Part shown: positions 46,159 to 54,458 of the stretch, in pieces
How positions within the stretch are numbered: position 1 is the first letter of the stretch
Layout of the letters: every line of letters begins with the position of its first letter
Assembly: GCF_030552475.1 (NCBI RefSeq)
Contig: NZ_JAUPED010000008.1
Location: forward strand, 124,001 to 188,000
Direction of reading: 5' to 3'
Source: Mariniflexile sp. AS56
GTDB taxonomy: Bacteria; Bacteroidota; Bacteroidia; Flavobacteriales; Flavobacteriaceae
DNA length: 64,000 bases
The notes under the pieces: generated by a model
Database searches by the model: none
The model's input: only the letters and a program-made list of their open reading frames with translations
What the model was told of the DNA's origin: nothing
Program-made: the position numbers and the translations under genes

Positions 46159-47411
46159 ACATACTTATAAAATCTGCCACCATAATAGATTCTAAAAGCG
46201 AGTTTCACAATACAACTCAAGATATTTTAGTTGAAAACGGTGTGATTACCCAGATTGCCAACTCTATAAAAAACCCGAAAAACTATCAAGAAATTAGTTT
46301 TGACAACCTTCATATATCGCAAGGTTGGTTTGATAGCAGCGTTTGTTTTGGCGAACCAGGTTTTGAGGAACGTGATACTATTATAAACGGGTTGAAAACG
46401 GCCGCAGCTTCTGGGTTTACTACAGTTGCGATGAATGCCCACACCAATCCGGTGATAGATTCAAATTCCGATGTTACTTTTGTAAATTCTAAGGCCGCTA
46501 ATCATGCGGTTACTTTATTGCCTATTGGCGCTTTAACGGCATCTAGTAAAGGTGAAGATTTAGCAGAACTTTACGATATGAATACCGCCGGTGCTGTCGC
46601 TTTTTACGATTATAAAAAACCGATAACCAACCCAAACCTTATGAAAATAGCCTTGCAATACGCTAGCAATTTTGGTGGTTTGGTGTGCTCTTTTCCGCAG
46701 GAAAATAAAATAGCAGGAAACGGTGTTGTAAATGAACATATTATAAGCACCCGATTGGGTCTAAAAGGCATTCCCGCTTTAGCTGAAGAAATGCAAGTAG
46801 TACGCGATTTATTTTTACTGGAATACACAGGAGGAAAATTGCATATTCCGACTATATCCTCGGCAAAATCGGTTGAATTAATCAGAGATGCTAAAAAGAA
46901 AAAACTAGATGTAACCTGTAGTGTTGCCATTCATAATTTATACTTTACAGATTCAGTTTTAACCGACTTTAACACCCATTTTAAAGTATTACCTCCTTTA
47001 CGGACACAAACGGATGCAGACGCATTAATTGACGGCGTAAAAGACGGCACGATTGATATGGTAACCAGCGACCACAACCCTATTGATATTGAACATAAAA
47101 AAATAGAGTTTGATTACGCAGCCTACGGAACTATTGGTTTAGAAAGTGCTTTTGGAGCTTTACAAACTCTTTTTACCACTAAAAAAACCATCGATATTTT
47201 AACCAAAGGAAAAAGTAGATTTGGAATCACACCAACACCTATTAACGTTGGGAACATTTTAAATATTTCACTTTTTAATCCTGATACTAAATATACGTTT
47301 ACCACTAAGGATATTATTTCTAAATCTAAAAATGCCATTTTCGAACACGAAGCTTTAAAAGGAAAGGTGTATGGCATTATTTCAAACCATAAAGTTTCGC
47401 TAAATTCTTAA
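46155..47411 (+). CDS. Dihydroorotase-like protein lacking most metal ligands
   Basis: A 418-residue amidohydrolase-fold protein similar to type I dihydroorotase (N-terminal strand region, GEPGFEERDT, and a C-terminal FNPDTKYTFTTKDI segment). The metal site is degraded. Where active enzymes have DxHxH, this reads DSSVC (60-64). The HCED-like motif is replaced by SFPQEN (179-184) and the HLST-like motif by PTISS (232-236). The Asp of SDHAP is kept (SDHNP, 305-309). It probably cannot hydrolyse dihydroorotate. Similar inactive homologues act as structural partners of aspartate transcarbamoylase in other bacteria; whether that holds here is unknown. It overlaps the BatA-like gene by 4 bp and is 2 bp from the next gene. 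Confidence 0.85.
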   Translation: MNILIKSATIIDSKSEFHNTTQDILVENGVITQIANSIKNPKNYQEISFDNLHISQGWFDSSVCFGEPGFEERDTIINGLKTAAASGFTTVAMNAHTNPVIDSNSDVTFVNSKAANHAVTLLPIGALTASSKGEDLAELYDMNTAGAVAFYDYKKPITNPNLMKIALQYASNFGGLVCSFPQENKIAGNGVVNEHIISTRLGLKGIPALAEEMQVVRDLFLLEYTGGKLHIPTISSAKSVELIRDAKKKKLDVTCSVAIHNLYFTDSVLTDFNTHFKVLPPLRTQTDADALIDGVKDGTIDMVTSDHNPIDIEHKKIEFDYAAYGTIGLESAFGALQTLFTTKKTIDILTKGKSRFGITPTPINVGNILNISLFNPDTKYTFTTKDIISKSKNAIFEHEALKGKVYGIISNHKVSLNS

Positions 47412-47413
47412 GT

Positions 47414-47755
47414 ATGACAGATCAAGATATTGAAAAAGGAAAACAAAATGCCATTATTAGTTACATCACAATATTCGGAGTAATTATTGCTTATTACTTA
47501 AATAATGAAAATGATAAAAAAAGCCCTTTTGCTAGTTTTCATATCAGACAGTCTTTAGGTCTTTGGTTGTCATTTATCGTCATAAACTTATCAATAACTA
47601 GAAATTTTGATGTTTTTAGACTAAGAGCCGCTATATACGTGTTCTTCTTTACACTTATCATTTACGGGCTTTCTAATGCTATTGGAAGAAAATATCAACC
47701 TATTCCATTACTAGGTAATCTGTTTCAAAAACTTTTTTCAAACTTAGGAAAATAA
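47414..47755 (+). CDS. DUF4870/Tic20-like small membrane protein
   Basis: A 113-residue protein with about three helices. A KQNAIISYITIFGVIIAYYLN start, the FASFHIRQSLGLWL segment (FHiRQ is characteristic) and a final RKYQPIPLLGNLFQKLF match the DUF4870 group, related to Tic20-like membrane proteins. It likely sits in the inner membrane; the function is unknown. It is third in the operon, 2 bp after the dihydroorotase-like gene and 2 bp before the esterase. Confidence 0.78.
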   Translation: MTDQDIEKGKQNAIISYITIFGVIIAYYLNNENDKKSPFASFHIRQSLGLWLSFIVINLSITRNFDVFRLRAAIYVFFFTLIIYGLSNAIGRKYQPIPLLGNLFQKLFSNLGK

Positions 47756-47757
47756 TT

Positions 47758-48414
47758 ATGACAAATACATCTCTTTCTTTACAACATATCATTAGGAAAT
47801 CTACTTTAACAGAAAATGCACCATTGCTTATTTTGATGCATGGTTATGGCAGTGATGAAAACGATTTATTTTCGTTTTCATCTGAATTACCTGAAGACCT
47901 TTTCATCATTTCGGTACGCGCGCCTTATCCTATGCAGCCTTACGGTAATGCTTGGTATGCGATCAATTTTGATGAAGAACAAGGCAAGTGGAACGACAAC
48001 GAGCAAGCCAAAGAATCTCGCGATTTAATTGCCACGTTTATTGACGAAGTGATTGCCGAATACCCTGTAAACGAAAATAATATCTCCCTTTTAGGTTTTA
48101 GCCAAGGGAGCATTTTAGGTTATGCCGTAGCATTAACCTATCCTGAAAAAGTTAAAAACATCATAGCACTAAGCGGCTATGTAAATAAAGATATTTTACC
48201 AGAAGACATAAATACCAGAGATTATTCAAATCTTGATTTTTACTACTCACACGGTAGTGTAGACCAAGTGATTCCAGTAGATTGGGCACGCCAAACAACT
48301 CCTTTTTTAAATAGCTTAAATATTAAAAATACCTACTCAGAATTCCCTGTGGGTCATGGCGTAGCGCCTCAAAATTTTTATGAGCTTAAGGAATGGTTGA
48401 GCAAGCGCATTTAG
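47758..48414 (+). CDS. Phospholipase/carboxylesterase family alpha/beta hydrolase
   Basis: A 218-residue cytoplasmic hydrolase of the PF02230 type. The nucleophile is Ser115 in GFSQGS, the acidic residue is in SHGSVDQVIP near 174-176, and the His is in VGHGV near 199-201. The oxyanion-hole HGYGSDEND segment is at 29-37. Members cleave short acyl esters or lysophospholipids; the true substrate is unknown. It is the last gene of the BatA-like operon, followed by a bidirectional terminator. Confidence 0.92.
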   Translation: MTNTSLSLQHIIRKSTLTENAPLLILMHGYGSDENDLFSFSSELPEDLFIISVRAPYPMQPYGNAWYAINFDEEQGKWNDNEQAKESRDLIATFIDEVIAEYPVNENNISLLGFSQGSILGYAVALTYPEKVKNIIALSGYVNKDILPEDINTRDYSNLDFYYSHGSVDQVIPVDWARQTTPFLNSLNIKNTYSEFPVGHGVAPQNFYELKEWLSKRI

Positions 48415-48447
48415 GAATTATTTATTACTGAAAACGTATTTATAAGA

Positions 48448-48484
48448 CACAAAAAAATCCAGCTATTTGCTGGATTTTTTTGTG
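48448..48484. terminator. Bidirectional terminator between esterase and response-regulator genes
   Basis: A stem of 16 bp (CACAAAAAAATCCAGC/GCTGGATTTTTTTGTG, 48448-48463 and 48469-48484) with a 5-base loop contains A7 and T7 on each arm and can end both convergent transcripts. Confidence 0.93.
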
Positions 48485-48504
48485 CTAAAACAGTTGTATC
48501 AAAA

Positions 48505-49206
48505 TTAGTTTACAACCAATCTAAAACCTTCACCGTGTATATTAAGTATTTCTACTTTTTCGTCAAGTTTTAAGTACTTACGTAGTTTTGCAATGTAAAC
48601 ATCCATACTACGAGACGTAAAGTAATTATCGTCTCTCCAAATTTTGGTAAGCGCTAATTCACGTGGCATTAAATCGTTTTCATGCAAAGCCAATAAACGC
48701 AATAATTCGTTCTCTTTAGGAGAAAGTTTAACTGGGTCTGCACCATCAAATTTAAGAAAACGTAGCTTTGAATTTAAATCGAATCTACCAATTTTGAATT
48801 CAAACTGCTTACTATCTGAAATTGTTTCGGTAGCTTTACGTTGCATGATGGCTTTAATCTTCATTAACAACACTTCACTATCAAACGGTTTGTTTAAATA
48901 GTCGTCTGCACCTACTTTATAGCCTTTTAAAACATCTTCCTTCATGGTTTTAGCCGTTAAGAAAACAATAGGCACATCGGTATTCTTTTCACGTATTTCT
49001 TTCGCTAAAGTAAACCCATCTTTATAAGGCATCATAACATCTAGAATACATAAATCGTAATCGTCCTTTTTAAATTTTTCGAAACCTTCCATTCCGTTTT
49101 TGGCGTGAACAACATCGTAATCGTTCATCATCAAATAATCTTTAAGAACAATTCCAAAATTCGGATCGTCTTCAACTAATAATATTTTCTTTTTTTGCTC
49201 TTCCAT
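48505..49206 (-). CDS. OmpR/PhoB-type response regulator (RprY-like)
   Basis: A 233-residue two-component regulator. The receiver domain has the acidic pair VEDD and phospho-acceptor Asp56 in CILDVMMPY, with Lys near 105 in NKPFDSE. The winged-helix DNA-binding domain runs from about 135 to 230 (LSPKENELLRLLALHEND and SRSMDVYIAKLRKYL). It follows the histidine kinase with a 2-bp gap on the same strand and is its likely partner. The targets are unknown; RprY-like regulators in Bacteroidota are tied to stress and envelope functions. Confidence 0.95.
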   Translation of the reverse strand: MEEQKKKILLVEDDPNFGIVLKDYLMMNDYDVVHAKNGMEGFEKFKKDDYDLCILDVMMPYKDGFTLAKEIREKNTDVPIVFLTAKTMKEDVLKGYKVGADDYLNKPFDSEVLLMKIKAIMQRKATETISDSKQFEFKIGRFDLNSKLRFLKFDGADPVKLSPKENELLRLLALHENDLMPRELALTKIWRDDNYFTSRSMDVYIAKLRKYLKLDEKVEILNIHGEGFRLVVN

Positions 49207-49208
49207 TG

Positions 49209-50783
49209 TTATGATATTATTGGAAGCTTTATAATAAAAACGCTTCCTTTGTCTTTTTCACTTTCTACTGATACATGACCTTGATGGTCCTCTACAATAC
49301 GTTTCACGTAGGCCAAACCTAAACCATGACCCTTAACGTTATGAATGTTTCCTGTGTGTTCTCTATAAAATTTTTCGAATACACGTTTGGCAGCTGCTTT
49401 ACTCATACCGCTACCATGATCTTTTATTTTTAACAAAATATTGTTTCCAACATTTTCGGTATATACTTCAATTTTTGGTGCTTCTGGCGAATACTTAATA
49501 GCATTATCCAAAATATTCACTATTACATTTGTAAAGTGTGTTTCATTTGCTAAAACAGAGGTTTTTGGTGCATCAAAAAATGTTTTGATATATCCTTGTC
49601 TGTCTTCAACGATGAGCTCTACATGCGTAATGGCATCTTCTACTAGGTCGTTCAAGTCTAACCTATCCTTACTTATATTTAATTCGTTTTTCTCTAGTTT
49701 AGATATTCTTAATACGTTTTCAACTTGGGCATGCATGCGTTTGTTTTCCTCTTTAATCATTACCAAGTAGCGCATCACTTTTTCTTTATCGTCTATAACT
49801 TTCGGATTTCGTATCGCATCCAACGCCAAATTTATAGTGGCAATAGGTGTTTTAAACTCATGCGTCATGTTATTAATAAAGTCCGTTTTTATTTCTGCTA
49901 TTTTACGTTGCTTCACCAATTGGTACAACGCACCACCATAGGCTAAAATAATGATGGATGTGAAAATAACCGATAACAAAATCATACCCATAATAGACGA
50001 CAAAATAAACTTTTTATCATCTGGAAAATTCACCAAAAGCTTATAGGTACTTTGGTTGGTTTCGTTATAAAACATAAATACACTAAAAGCCGAAGCATCT
50101 GTATTCTCAAAATTATCGCTGCGTACTCTAGTCGCTAAATCGTTGCTGTAAATAGCAAATTCAAAATCGATATTAATACTATCTTCTTTTAACTTATCGG
50201 CTAATAGTTTTTGAATTTCATCTTTAGTTACACGTTTATGAATAGGCAAACGCGACGCTAAATCTTTATAAACATCTTCAAAAACAATTTCATCGGTGCT
50301 TGTCATTTTATCTAAAAGCAACAACTTATCGTTTGTACTTAAATCTAAATCTAAAGCAGATCCACTGTTCTTATAAACCTTTGTTTCACGGTTGCTTAAA
50401 ATACGTTTAACATTAATGGTATCTAAACCTATGTCAAAGAGCGACGAATTAAATTTATAATTTTCTTCTAAAGTTCCGTTTCTATAAACAACCGTTTCTT
50501 TAGAATCTAAATCTTCTTTTATAATATACAAATTTCTAATGGCAGTTGTATCAACTTTCTCACCTTTAGAAATTAAATCTTGAAGTTTATATACGTATTC
50601 TGAATATTCTCGCTTCTCAATAGTGTTAGAAACGTAATTAAGAACCTTGTTTACATTAAACCTAAAACGCTCTTTTTCGTTTTTAACAGACCCATTAATA
50701 TAATAAGCTTGAACAAATATAATACCTATCAAAGACAAACTCATTAACAGGATTAATAATACAAATATTTTTTTGCTCATCAT
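49209..50783 (-). CDS. Transmembrane sensor histidine kinase
   Basis: A 524-residue kinase with a helix at about 5-28 and another at about 260-284, bracketing a periplasmic sensor of about 230 residues. The phosphoacceptor is His308 in NNMTHEFKTPIATI. ATP-binding boxes include the N box NILDNAIKYS, the G1 box KDHGSGMS and the G2 box VKGHGLGLAYVK. It is upstream of the response regulator with a 2-bp gap. It starts 73 bp after coaE in the same direction, so it may be read from the GT2-YbbR-coaE transcript as well as its own promoter. Confidence 0.95.
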   Translation of the reverse strand: MMSKKIFVLLILLMSLSLIGIIFVQAYYINGSVKNEKERFRFNVNKVLNYVSNTIEKREYSEYVYKLQDLISKGEKVDTTAIRNLYIIKEDLDSKETVVYRNGTLEENYKFNSSLFDIGLDTINVKRILSNRETKVYKNSGSALDLDLSTNDKLLLLDKMTSTDEIVFEDVYKDLASRLPIHKRVTKDEIQKLLADKLKEDSINIDFEFAIYSNDLATRVRSDNFENTDASAFSVFMFYNETNQSTYKLLVNFPDDKKFILSSIMGMILLSVIFTSIIILAYGGALYQLVKQRKIAEIKTDFINNMTHEFKTPIATINLALDAIRNPKVIDDKEKVMRYLVMIKEENKRMHAQVENVLRISKLEKNELNISKDRLDLNDLVEDAITHVELIVEDRQGYIKTFFDAPKTSVLANETHFTNVIVNILDNAIKYSPEAPKIEVYTENVGNNILLKIKDHGSGMSKAAAKRVFEKFYREHTGNIHNVKGHGLGLAYVKRIVEDHQGHVSVESEKDKGSVFIIKLPIIS

Positions 50784-50856
50784 CCAAAATTAACATTTTA
50801 ACATTTAGTCCTCGTTCCTTTTAACCTTACATTAACAAAAATGTTAAAATTTGGGT

Positions 50857-51444
50857 TTATTTCATCGCATTAAGCATTTTATTGTGAATTTCACTCACTT
50901 GATTTGTAGTATTTTCAAGTGTTGTATTCGAAATCACATAATTTGAAAGTTTTACTTTTTCAGCGTCAGACCATTGGTTTTTCATGATGGCTTCCACTTT
51001 ATCTGTAGTTGTGTTGTCTCTTTTTAGCAAGCGCTCTATGCGCAAGGCCTTAGGTGCCGTTACGGTTATAACATAATCACATTGTTTGTAACCGCCGTTT
51101 TCAAACAAAATAGCCACTTCTTTTATTACATAAGGAGCATTTTGCTTTGACTGCCACTTTTTAAAATGTGTTGCCACTCTTGGGTGCACAATGGCGTTCA
51201 TTTTTTGCAAATATGAGGTATCATTAAAAATGATATTTGCTATAAAAGGTTTGTTTAGCTGGTTGTTTACATAAGCCTCATTCCCAAACAGTTCTATAAG
51301 TTTTCGCTTGATAACTTTAGATGTATTCATAAGTTTTTTAGCTTCCTCATCGGCTATATACACAGGAATCCCCAACGCCGCAAACTGTTTCGCAACTGTT
51401 GTTTTCCCGCTACCTATACCACCTGTTAAACCTACAATTTTCAT
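50857..51444 (-). CDS. coaE: Dephospho-CoA kinase CoaE
   Basis: CoaE phosphorylates dephospho-CoA to CoA in the last step of CoA synthesis. The P-loop GGIGSGKTT is at 8-16, and IADEEA and RLLKRD segments match the family. Its start overlaps the end of the YbbR-like gene by 4 bp (ATGA). Another CoA gene, coaBC, is also in this window. 195 residues is usual. Confidence 0.95.
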   Translation of the reverse strand: MKIVGLTGGIGSGKTTVAKQFAALGIPVYIADEEAKKLMNTSKVIKRKLIELFGNEAYVNNQLNKPFIANIIFNDTSYLQKMNAIVHPRVATHFKKWQSKQNAPYVIKEVAILFENGGYKQCDYVITVTAPKALRIERLLKRDNTTTDKVEAIMKNQWSDAEKVKLSNYVISNTTLENTTNQVSEIHNKMLNAMK

Positions 51445-52400
51445 TCTATTATGATAAACTCTATACGTTGCTGCTTAATTTTCACATTTTTAGTAGACTT
51501 CGGAAAGGTGTCCAATTCCGGCACTAAAAGCGATTGATTATTCACAGCATGACTATAATCGCAAACTACCTTGAAATCTTTCGCTGAAACTGAATTAAAG
51601 TTACTTAAACTCACGTAATAAGAGACGTTAACTTCCTTTGGAAAGTATTTCAAGTTAATATTTTCAGGTACATTAATAATCGTTACAGGTATTTTCAATG
51701 TACCTTCTGTAAACTTTTCGACGGTTCCTTTTAAAATAATATTATCGTTTGAAAAGGTTAAATCTTTATTCTTCTCAGGAAGCTTTAATTTAACAATTTC
51801 TGATATATTTTTTCGAACCTCTTCTAACGTAAATGTTTCGGTTTCAACAAAATCAACTTTTGAAACTAATTTTTTAGGCCCCACAACCACAATAGAATCG
51901 GGTTCTAATACATATGGCTTAGCAACATCAAAACCTGGACTGTATTTTATGTCTGAATTCAGTTTAACTGGTATCTTCTTTACCATATTAACACCGTATC
52001 TAAAAGTGAGCACATCTGGAGACACATTTAACAATTCCACCTGTTTATCAAACTGCGTGTTTTCTATATATGCCTTCGATTTATTCCAAATAAAAACTGA
52101 ATCCTTTTTATAAACATCTTTTTTAAAGTCAATTCTAATTTTTGGTTTCGAGAAGTAATACGTCAACCATTTAAAACCATGCGTTTTTAAAGTAATACTT
52201 AAAGCTACAGAATCATTAAAAAGCACATTCTCTTGTGGTACATTTACTTTTTCAATATTAAAAACGAGTGTATTTGTATACGTTTTAGATAGTTTTGTAA
52301 ATATTAAAATGATGAACGAAAGCACTAAAAACAAAAAAAATACATTAATTTTTTTGCTTTTAATAGAGGATAATATGCCGGATTTTATTTTTTGTATCAT
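51441..52400 (-). CDS. YbbR-like domain protein
   Basis: A 319-residue protein with one membrane helix at about 18-38 and an extracytoplasmic part with YbbR-type beta repeats (for example KLNSDIKYSPGFDV...PDSIVVVGPKKLVSKV at about 147-182). In Firmicutes YbbR (CdaR) regulates the c-di-AMP cyclase CdaA; no cyclase gene lies here, so that role is not shown. It overlaps both neighbours by 4 bp (GT2 before, coaE after), so the three are translationally coupled. Confidence 0.82.
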   Translation of the reverse strand: MIQKIKSGILSSIKSKKINVFFLFLVLSFIILIFTKLSKTYTNTLVFNIEKVNVPQENVLFNDSVALSITLKTHGFKWLTYYFSKPKIRIDFKKDVYKKDSVFIWNKSKAYIENTQFDKQVELLNVSPDVLTFRYGVNMVKKIPVKLNSDIKYSPGFDVAKPYVLEPDSIVVVGPKKLVSKVDFVETETFTLEEVRKNISEIVKLKLPEKNKDLTFSNDNIILKGTVEKFTEGTLKIPVTIINVPENINLKYFPKEVNVSYYVSLSNFNSVSAKDFKVVCDYSHAVNNQSLLVPELDTFPKSTKNVKIKQQRIEFIIIE

Positions 52401-53404
52401 AATGATTTAAAAAACAATTTAGGGAAATGAGTTTCGGGGTTCTTTTTTAAAACATCTACAGCCAGTGTCGATTTTAAAAATCCATAACCGTAACCAAAAA
52501 ACTGCACAGCAATGGCTACTAATGCTAAAATAGAAACTCCTATATTTTTGGTTGAGAACAAAGCGGTTAAAAATGCTACCACAAAATACAAAACATAAAA
52601 GAGTATGAGAACATTTATTTGAACAGCCAACAAAAAAACAGCCACAATGAGTCCTAAACTAAACAAGGTAGGAAACCAATAGGTTATTTTTTTTGTTGAG
52701 GGATGCCAGGTATTCAAAATAGGGCGTACCAATCCGAATTTATACACTTGTTTATAAAATTTACTCCAAGAAATACGACGTTTATGGTACACAAAAGCTT
52801 GAGGAATCAGGGTTGTTTTATAACCTAAATTCCAAAGACGAATGGATAAATCGGGGTCTTCACCTGGGTGAATGAAACCAAAACCTTTCGATGCTAAAAA
52901 GGCTTCTTTTGAAATACCCATATTAAAACTTCGCGGCTGAAAAGTATCCACACTCTTTTTATTACCTCGAATACCACCTGTAGTGATAACCGATGTCATT
53001 GAAAAATTAATCGCTTTTTGCAACGGACTAAATGATTCATGCGCCGCATCGGGACCACCAAAACAATCTACATATTGTGTTGCTAAGCTTTTTTCAACTT
53101 CAAATAAATAGTTTTCGGGTAGAATGCAGTCGGAATCTAAAATAATAAAATAGTTTCCTTTCGCCTGTTGCATACCGAAATTTCTAGAATCACCAGGACC
53201 TGAATTTTCCTTAAAAAAATAAGCGATATCAAGCTTGGTTTTAAAAGCATCTACAACATTTTTAGACGCTATGGTTGATCCATCTTCAACAAGTACAATT
53301 TCAAACTTAGTATCCGTTTTTAACCCAACAAAACTTTGTAAAAGCTCTTGCGTTTCGTCTGGCCGATTGTAAACAGGAATGATGAATGAAAATTGTAATT
53401 GCAT
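52397..53404 (-). CDS. Membrane-associated family 2 glycosyltransferase
   Basis: A 335-residue protein. The GT-A domain (about 1-225) has SFIIPVYNRPDE, IVLVEDGS, the DXD-type LDSDCIL and the EDPDLSIRLW acceptor segment. About three C-terminal helices (245-320) tether it to the membrane. The donor and acceptor are unknown; glycan of the envelope is likely. It is first in the GT2-YbbR-coaE group and overlaps the YbbR-like gene by 4 bp. Confidence 0.85.
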   Translation of the reverse strand: MQLQFSFIIPVYNRPDETQELLQSFVGLKTDTKFEIVLVEDGSTIASKNVVDAFKTKLDIAYFFKENSGPGDSRNFGMQQAKGNYFIILDSDCILPENYLFEVEKSLATQYVDCFGGPDAAHESFSPLQKAINFSMTSVITTGGIRGNKKSVDTFQPRSFNMGISKEAFLASKGFGFIHPGEDPDLSIRLWNLGYKTTLIPQAFVYHKRRISWSKFYKQVYKFGLVRPILNTWHPSTKKITYWFPTLFSLGLIVAVFLLAVQINVLILFYVLYFVVAFLTALFSTKNIGVSILALVAIAVQFFGYGYGFLKSTLAVDVLKKNPETHFPKLFFKSL

Positions 53405-53427
53405 AACACAAATGTAATTAAAGCAAA

Positions 53428-53453
53428 CAAAAAAGCCACCTTATACAAGTGGC
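53428..53453 (-). terminator. Minus-strand terminator after fabI
   Basis: On the minus strand AGCCAC and GTGGCT pair (plus 53433-53438 and 53448-53453) and are followed by six T (plus-strand A-run 53428-53433). Confidence 0.7.
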
Positions 53454-53470
53454 TATGTTTTATTTTTTTA

Positions 53471-53504
53471 AAGACCTCACGCGTTTAAAAAACAGTGAGG
53501 TCTT
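53471..53504. repeat. Hairpin repeat AAGACCTCAC...GTGAGGTCTT
   Basis: Perfect 10-bp arms (53471-53480, 53495-53504) surround a 14-base A/T loop. It resembles a degenerate copy of the GACCTCxxxGGTTTTAAAA-type palindromes common between genes in flavobacterial genomes. It has no T-run, so it is a poor terminator. Confidence 0.6.
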
Positions 53505-53524
53505 ATCCAATATATTAGGTATTC

Positions 53525-54340
53525 TTATTCTTCTCCAACAAAAGTGCTCATAACAGCATCACTAACCCCCATGTTGCTAAAACCACCATCATGAAATAGA
53601 TTTTGTAATGTAACACGTTTGGTTAAATCACTAAATAATGTCACTGTATAGTTTGCACAATCTAAAGCTGTAGCGTTACCTAGTGGTGACATTTTATCTG
53701 CGTAAGCAATAAAACCGTCAAACCCTTTAACTCCACTACCTGCAGTTGTAGGTGTTGGCGATTGCGAAATAGTGTTTACACGTACTTTCTTATCACGACC
53801 AAAGAAATACCCGAAACTACGAGCAATACTTTCTAAATAAGCTTTATTATCAGCCATATCGTTATAATCAGGAAACACACGTTGCGCTGCCATATAAGTT
53901 AAAGCTACAATACTACCCCACTCGCTCATCGCGTCTTGTTTGTAAAGTGTTTGCATTACTTTGTGAAAAGACATTGCAGAAACATCAGTTCCTTTTTGTG
54001 TCCAATCGTAATTTTGGTCTGTATAATGTTTCCCTTTTCTAACATTAATAGACATACCAATAGAATGTAAAACGAAATCTATTTTACCGCCTAGAATTTC
54101 CATCGATTGTTGAACTAAATTCTCTAAATCTTCAATAGAAGTGGCATCAGCAGGAATAACTTGAGATCCAGTTTTTTCAGCTAACTCATTAATTTGTCCC
54201 ATTCTCATGGCAACTGGTGCGTTGGTTAAAACAAATGTACCACCTTCTTCGTGAACACGTTCTGCTGTTTTCCAAGCAATTGAATTTGAGTCTAATGCTC
54301 CAAAAATGATTCCTCTTTTTCCTTTTAGTAAATTATACAT
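53525..54340 (-). CDS. fabI: Enoyl-[acyl-carrier-protein] reductase FabI
   Basis: FabI reduces the enoyl-ACP double bond in the fatty-acid elongation cycle. The 271-residue protein is of the SDR type: GIIFGALDSNSIAW start, LHSIGMS, Tyr149 and the catalytic Tyr159-x6-Lys166 pair in YNDMADNK, and the ending QNLFHDGGFSNMG. It has the usual FabI spacing rather than the classical SDR YxxxK. It is downstream of recN on the same strand with a separate candidate promoter. Confidence 0.95.
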   Translation of the reverse strand: MYNLLKGKRGIIFGALDSNSIAWKTAERVHEEGGTFVLTNAPVAMRMGQINELAEKTGSQVIPADATSIEDLENLVQQSMEILGGKIDFVLHSIGMSINVRKGKHYTDQNYDWTQKGTDVSAMSFHKVMQTLYKQDAMSEWGSIVALTYMAAQRVFPDYNDMADNKAYLESIARSFGYFFGRDKKVRVNTISQSPTPTTAGSGVKGFDGFIAYADKMSPLGNATALDCANYTVTLFSDLTKRVTLQNLFHDGGFSNMGVSDAVMSTFVGEE

Positions 54341-54412
54341 ATGTTAATGTGTTAATTCGTTGATTTATTGATTCGTTTATCTGTTAAAAGCTAACTTGAC
54401 ATAATTAAAGGC

Positions 54413-54420
54413 CAAAAGTA
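54413..54420 (-). promoter_or_regulatory. Candidate -7 box TACTTTTG for fabI
   Basis: On the minus strand the octamer TACTTTTG matches TAnnTTTG exactly, 73 bases before the fabI ATG. The heptad array 54421-54458 lies directly upstream of it. Confidence 0.5.
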
Positions 54421-54458
54421 CTAAACTTTAAACTTTTATACTTTAAACTTTAAACTTT
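54421..54458. repeat. A/T heptad array between recN and fabI
   Basis: CTAAACTTTAAACTTTTATACTTTAAAC and the bases after it form a near-regular 7-base repeat of the ACTTTAA type, filling the space between the recN stop and the fabI -7 box. Confidence 0.6.

Noticed and set aside
54341-54458. Heptad repeats as a CRISPR-like array
   Set aside because: Units are 7 bases, directly adjacent, without spacers and without cas genes nearby.
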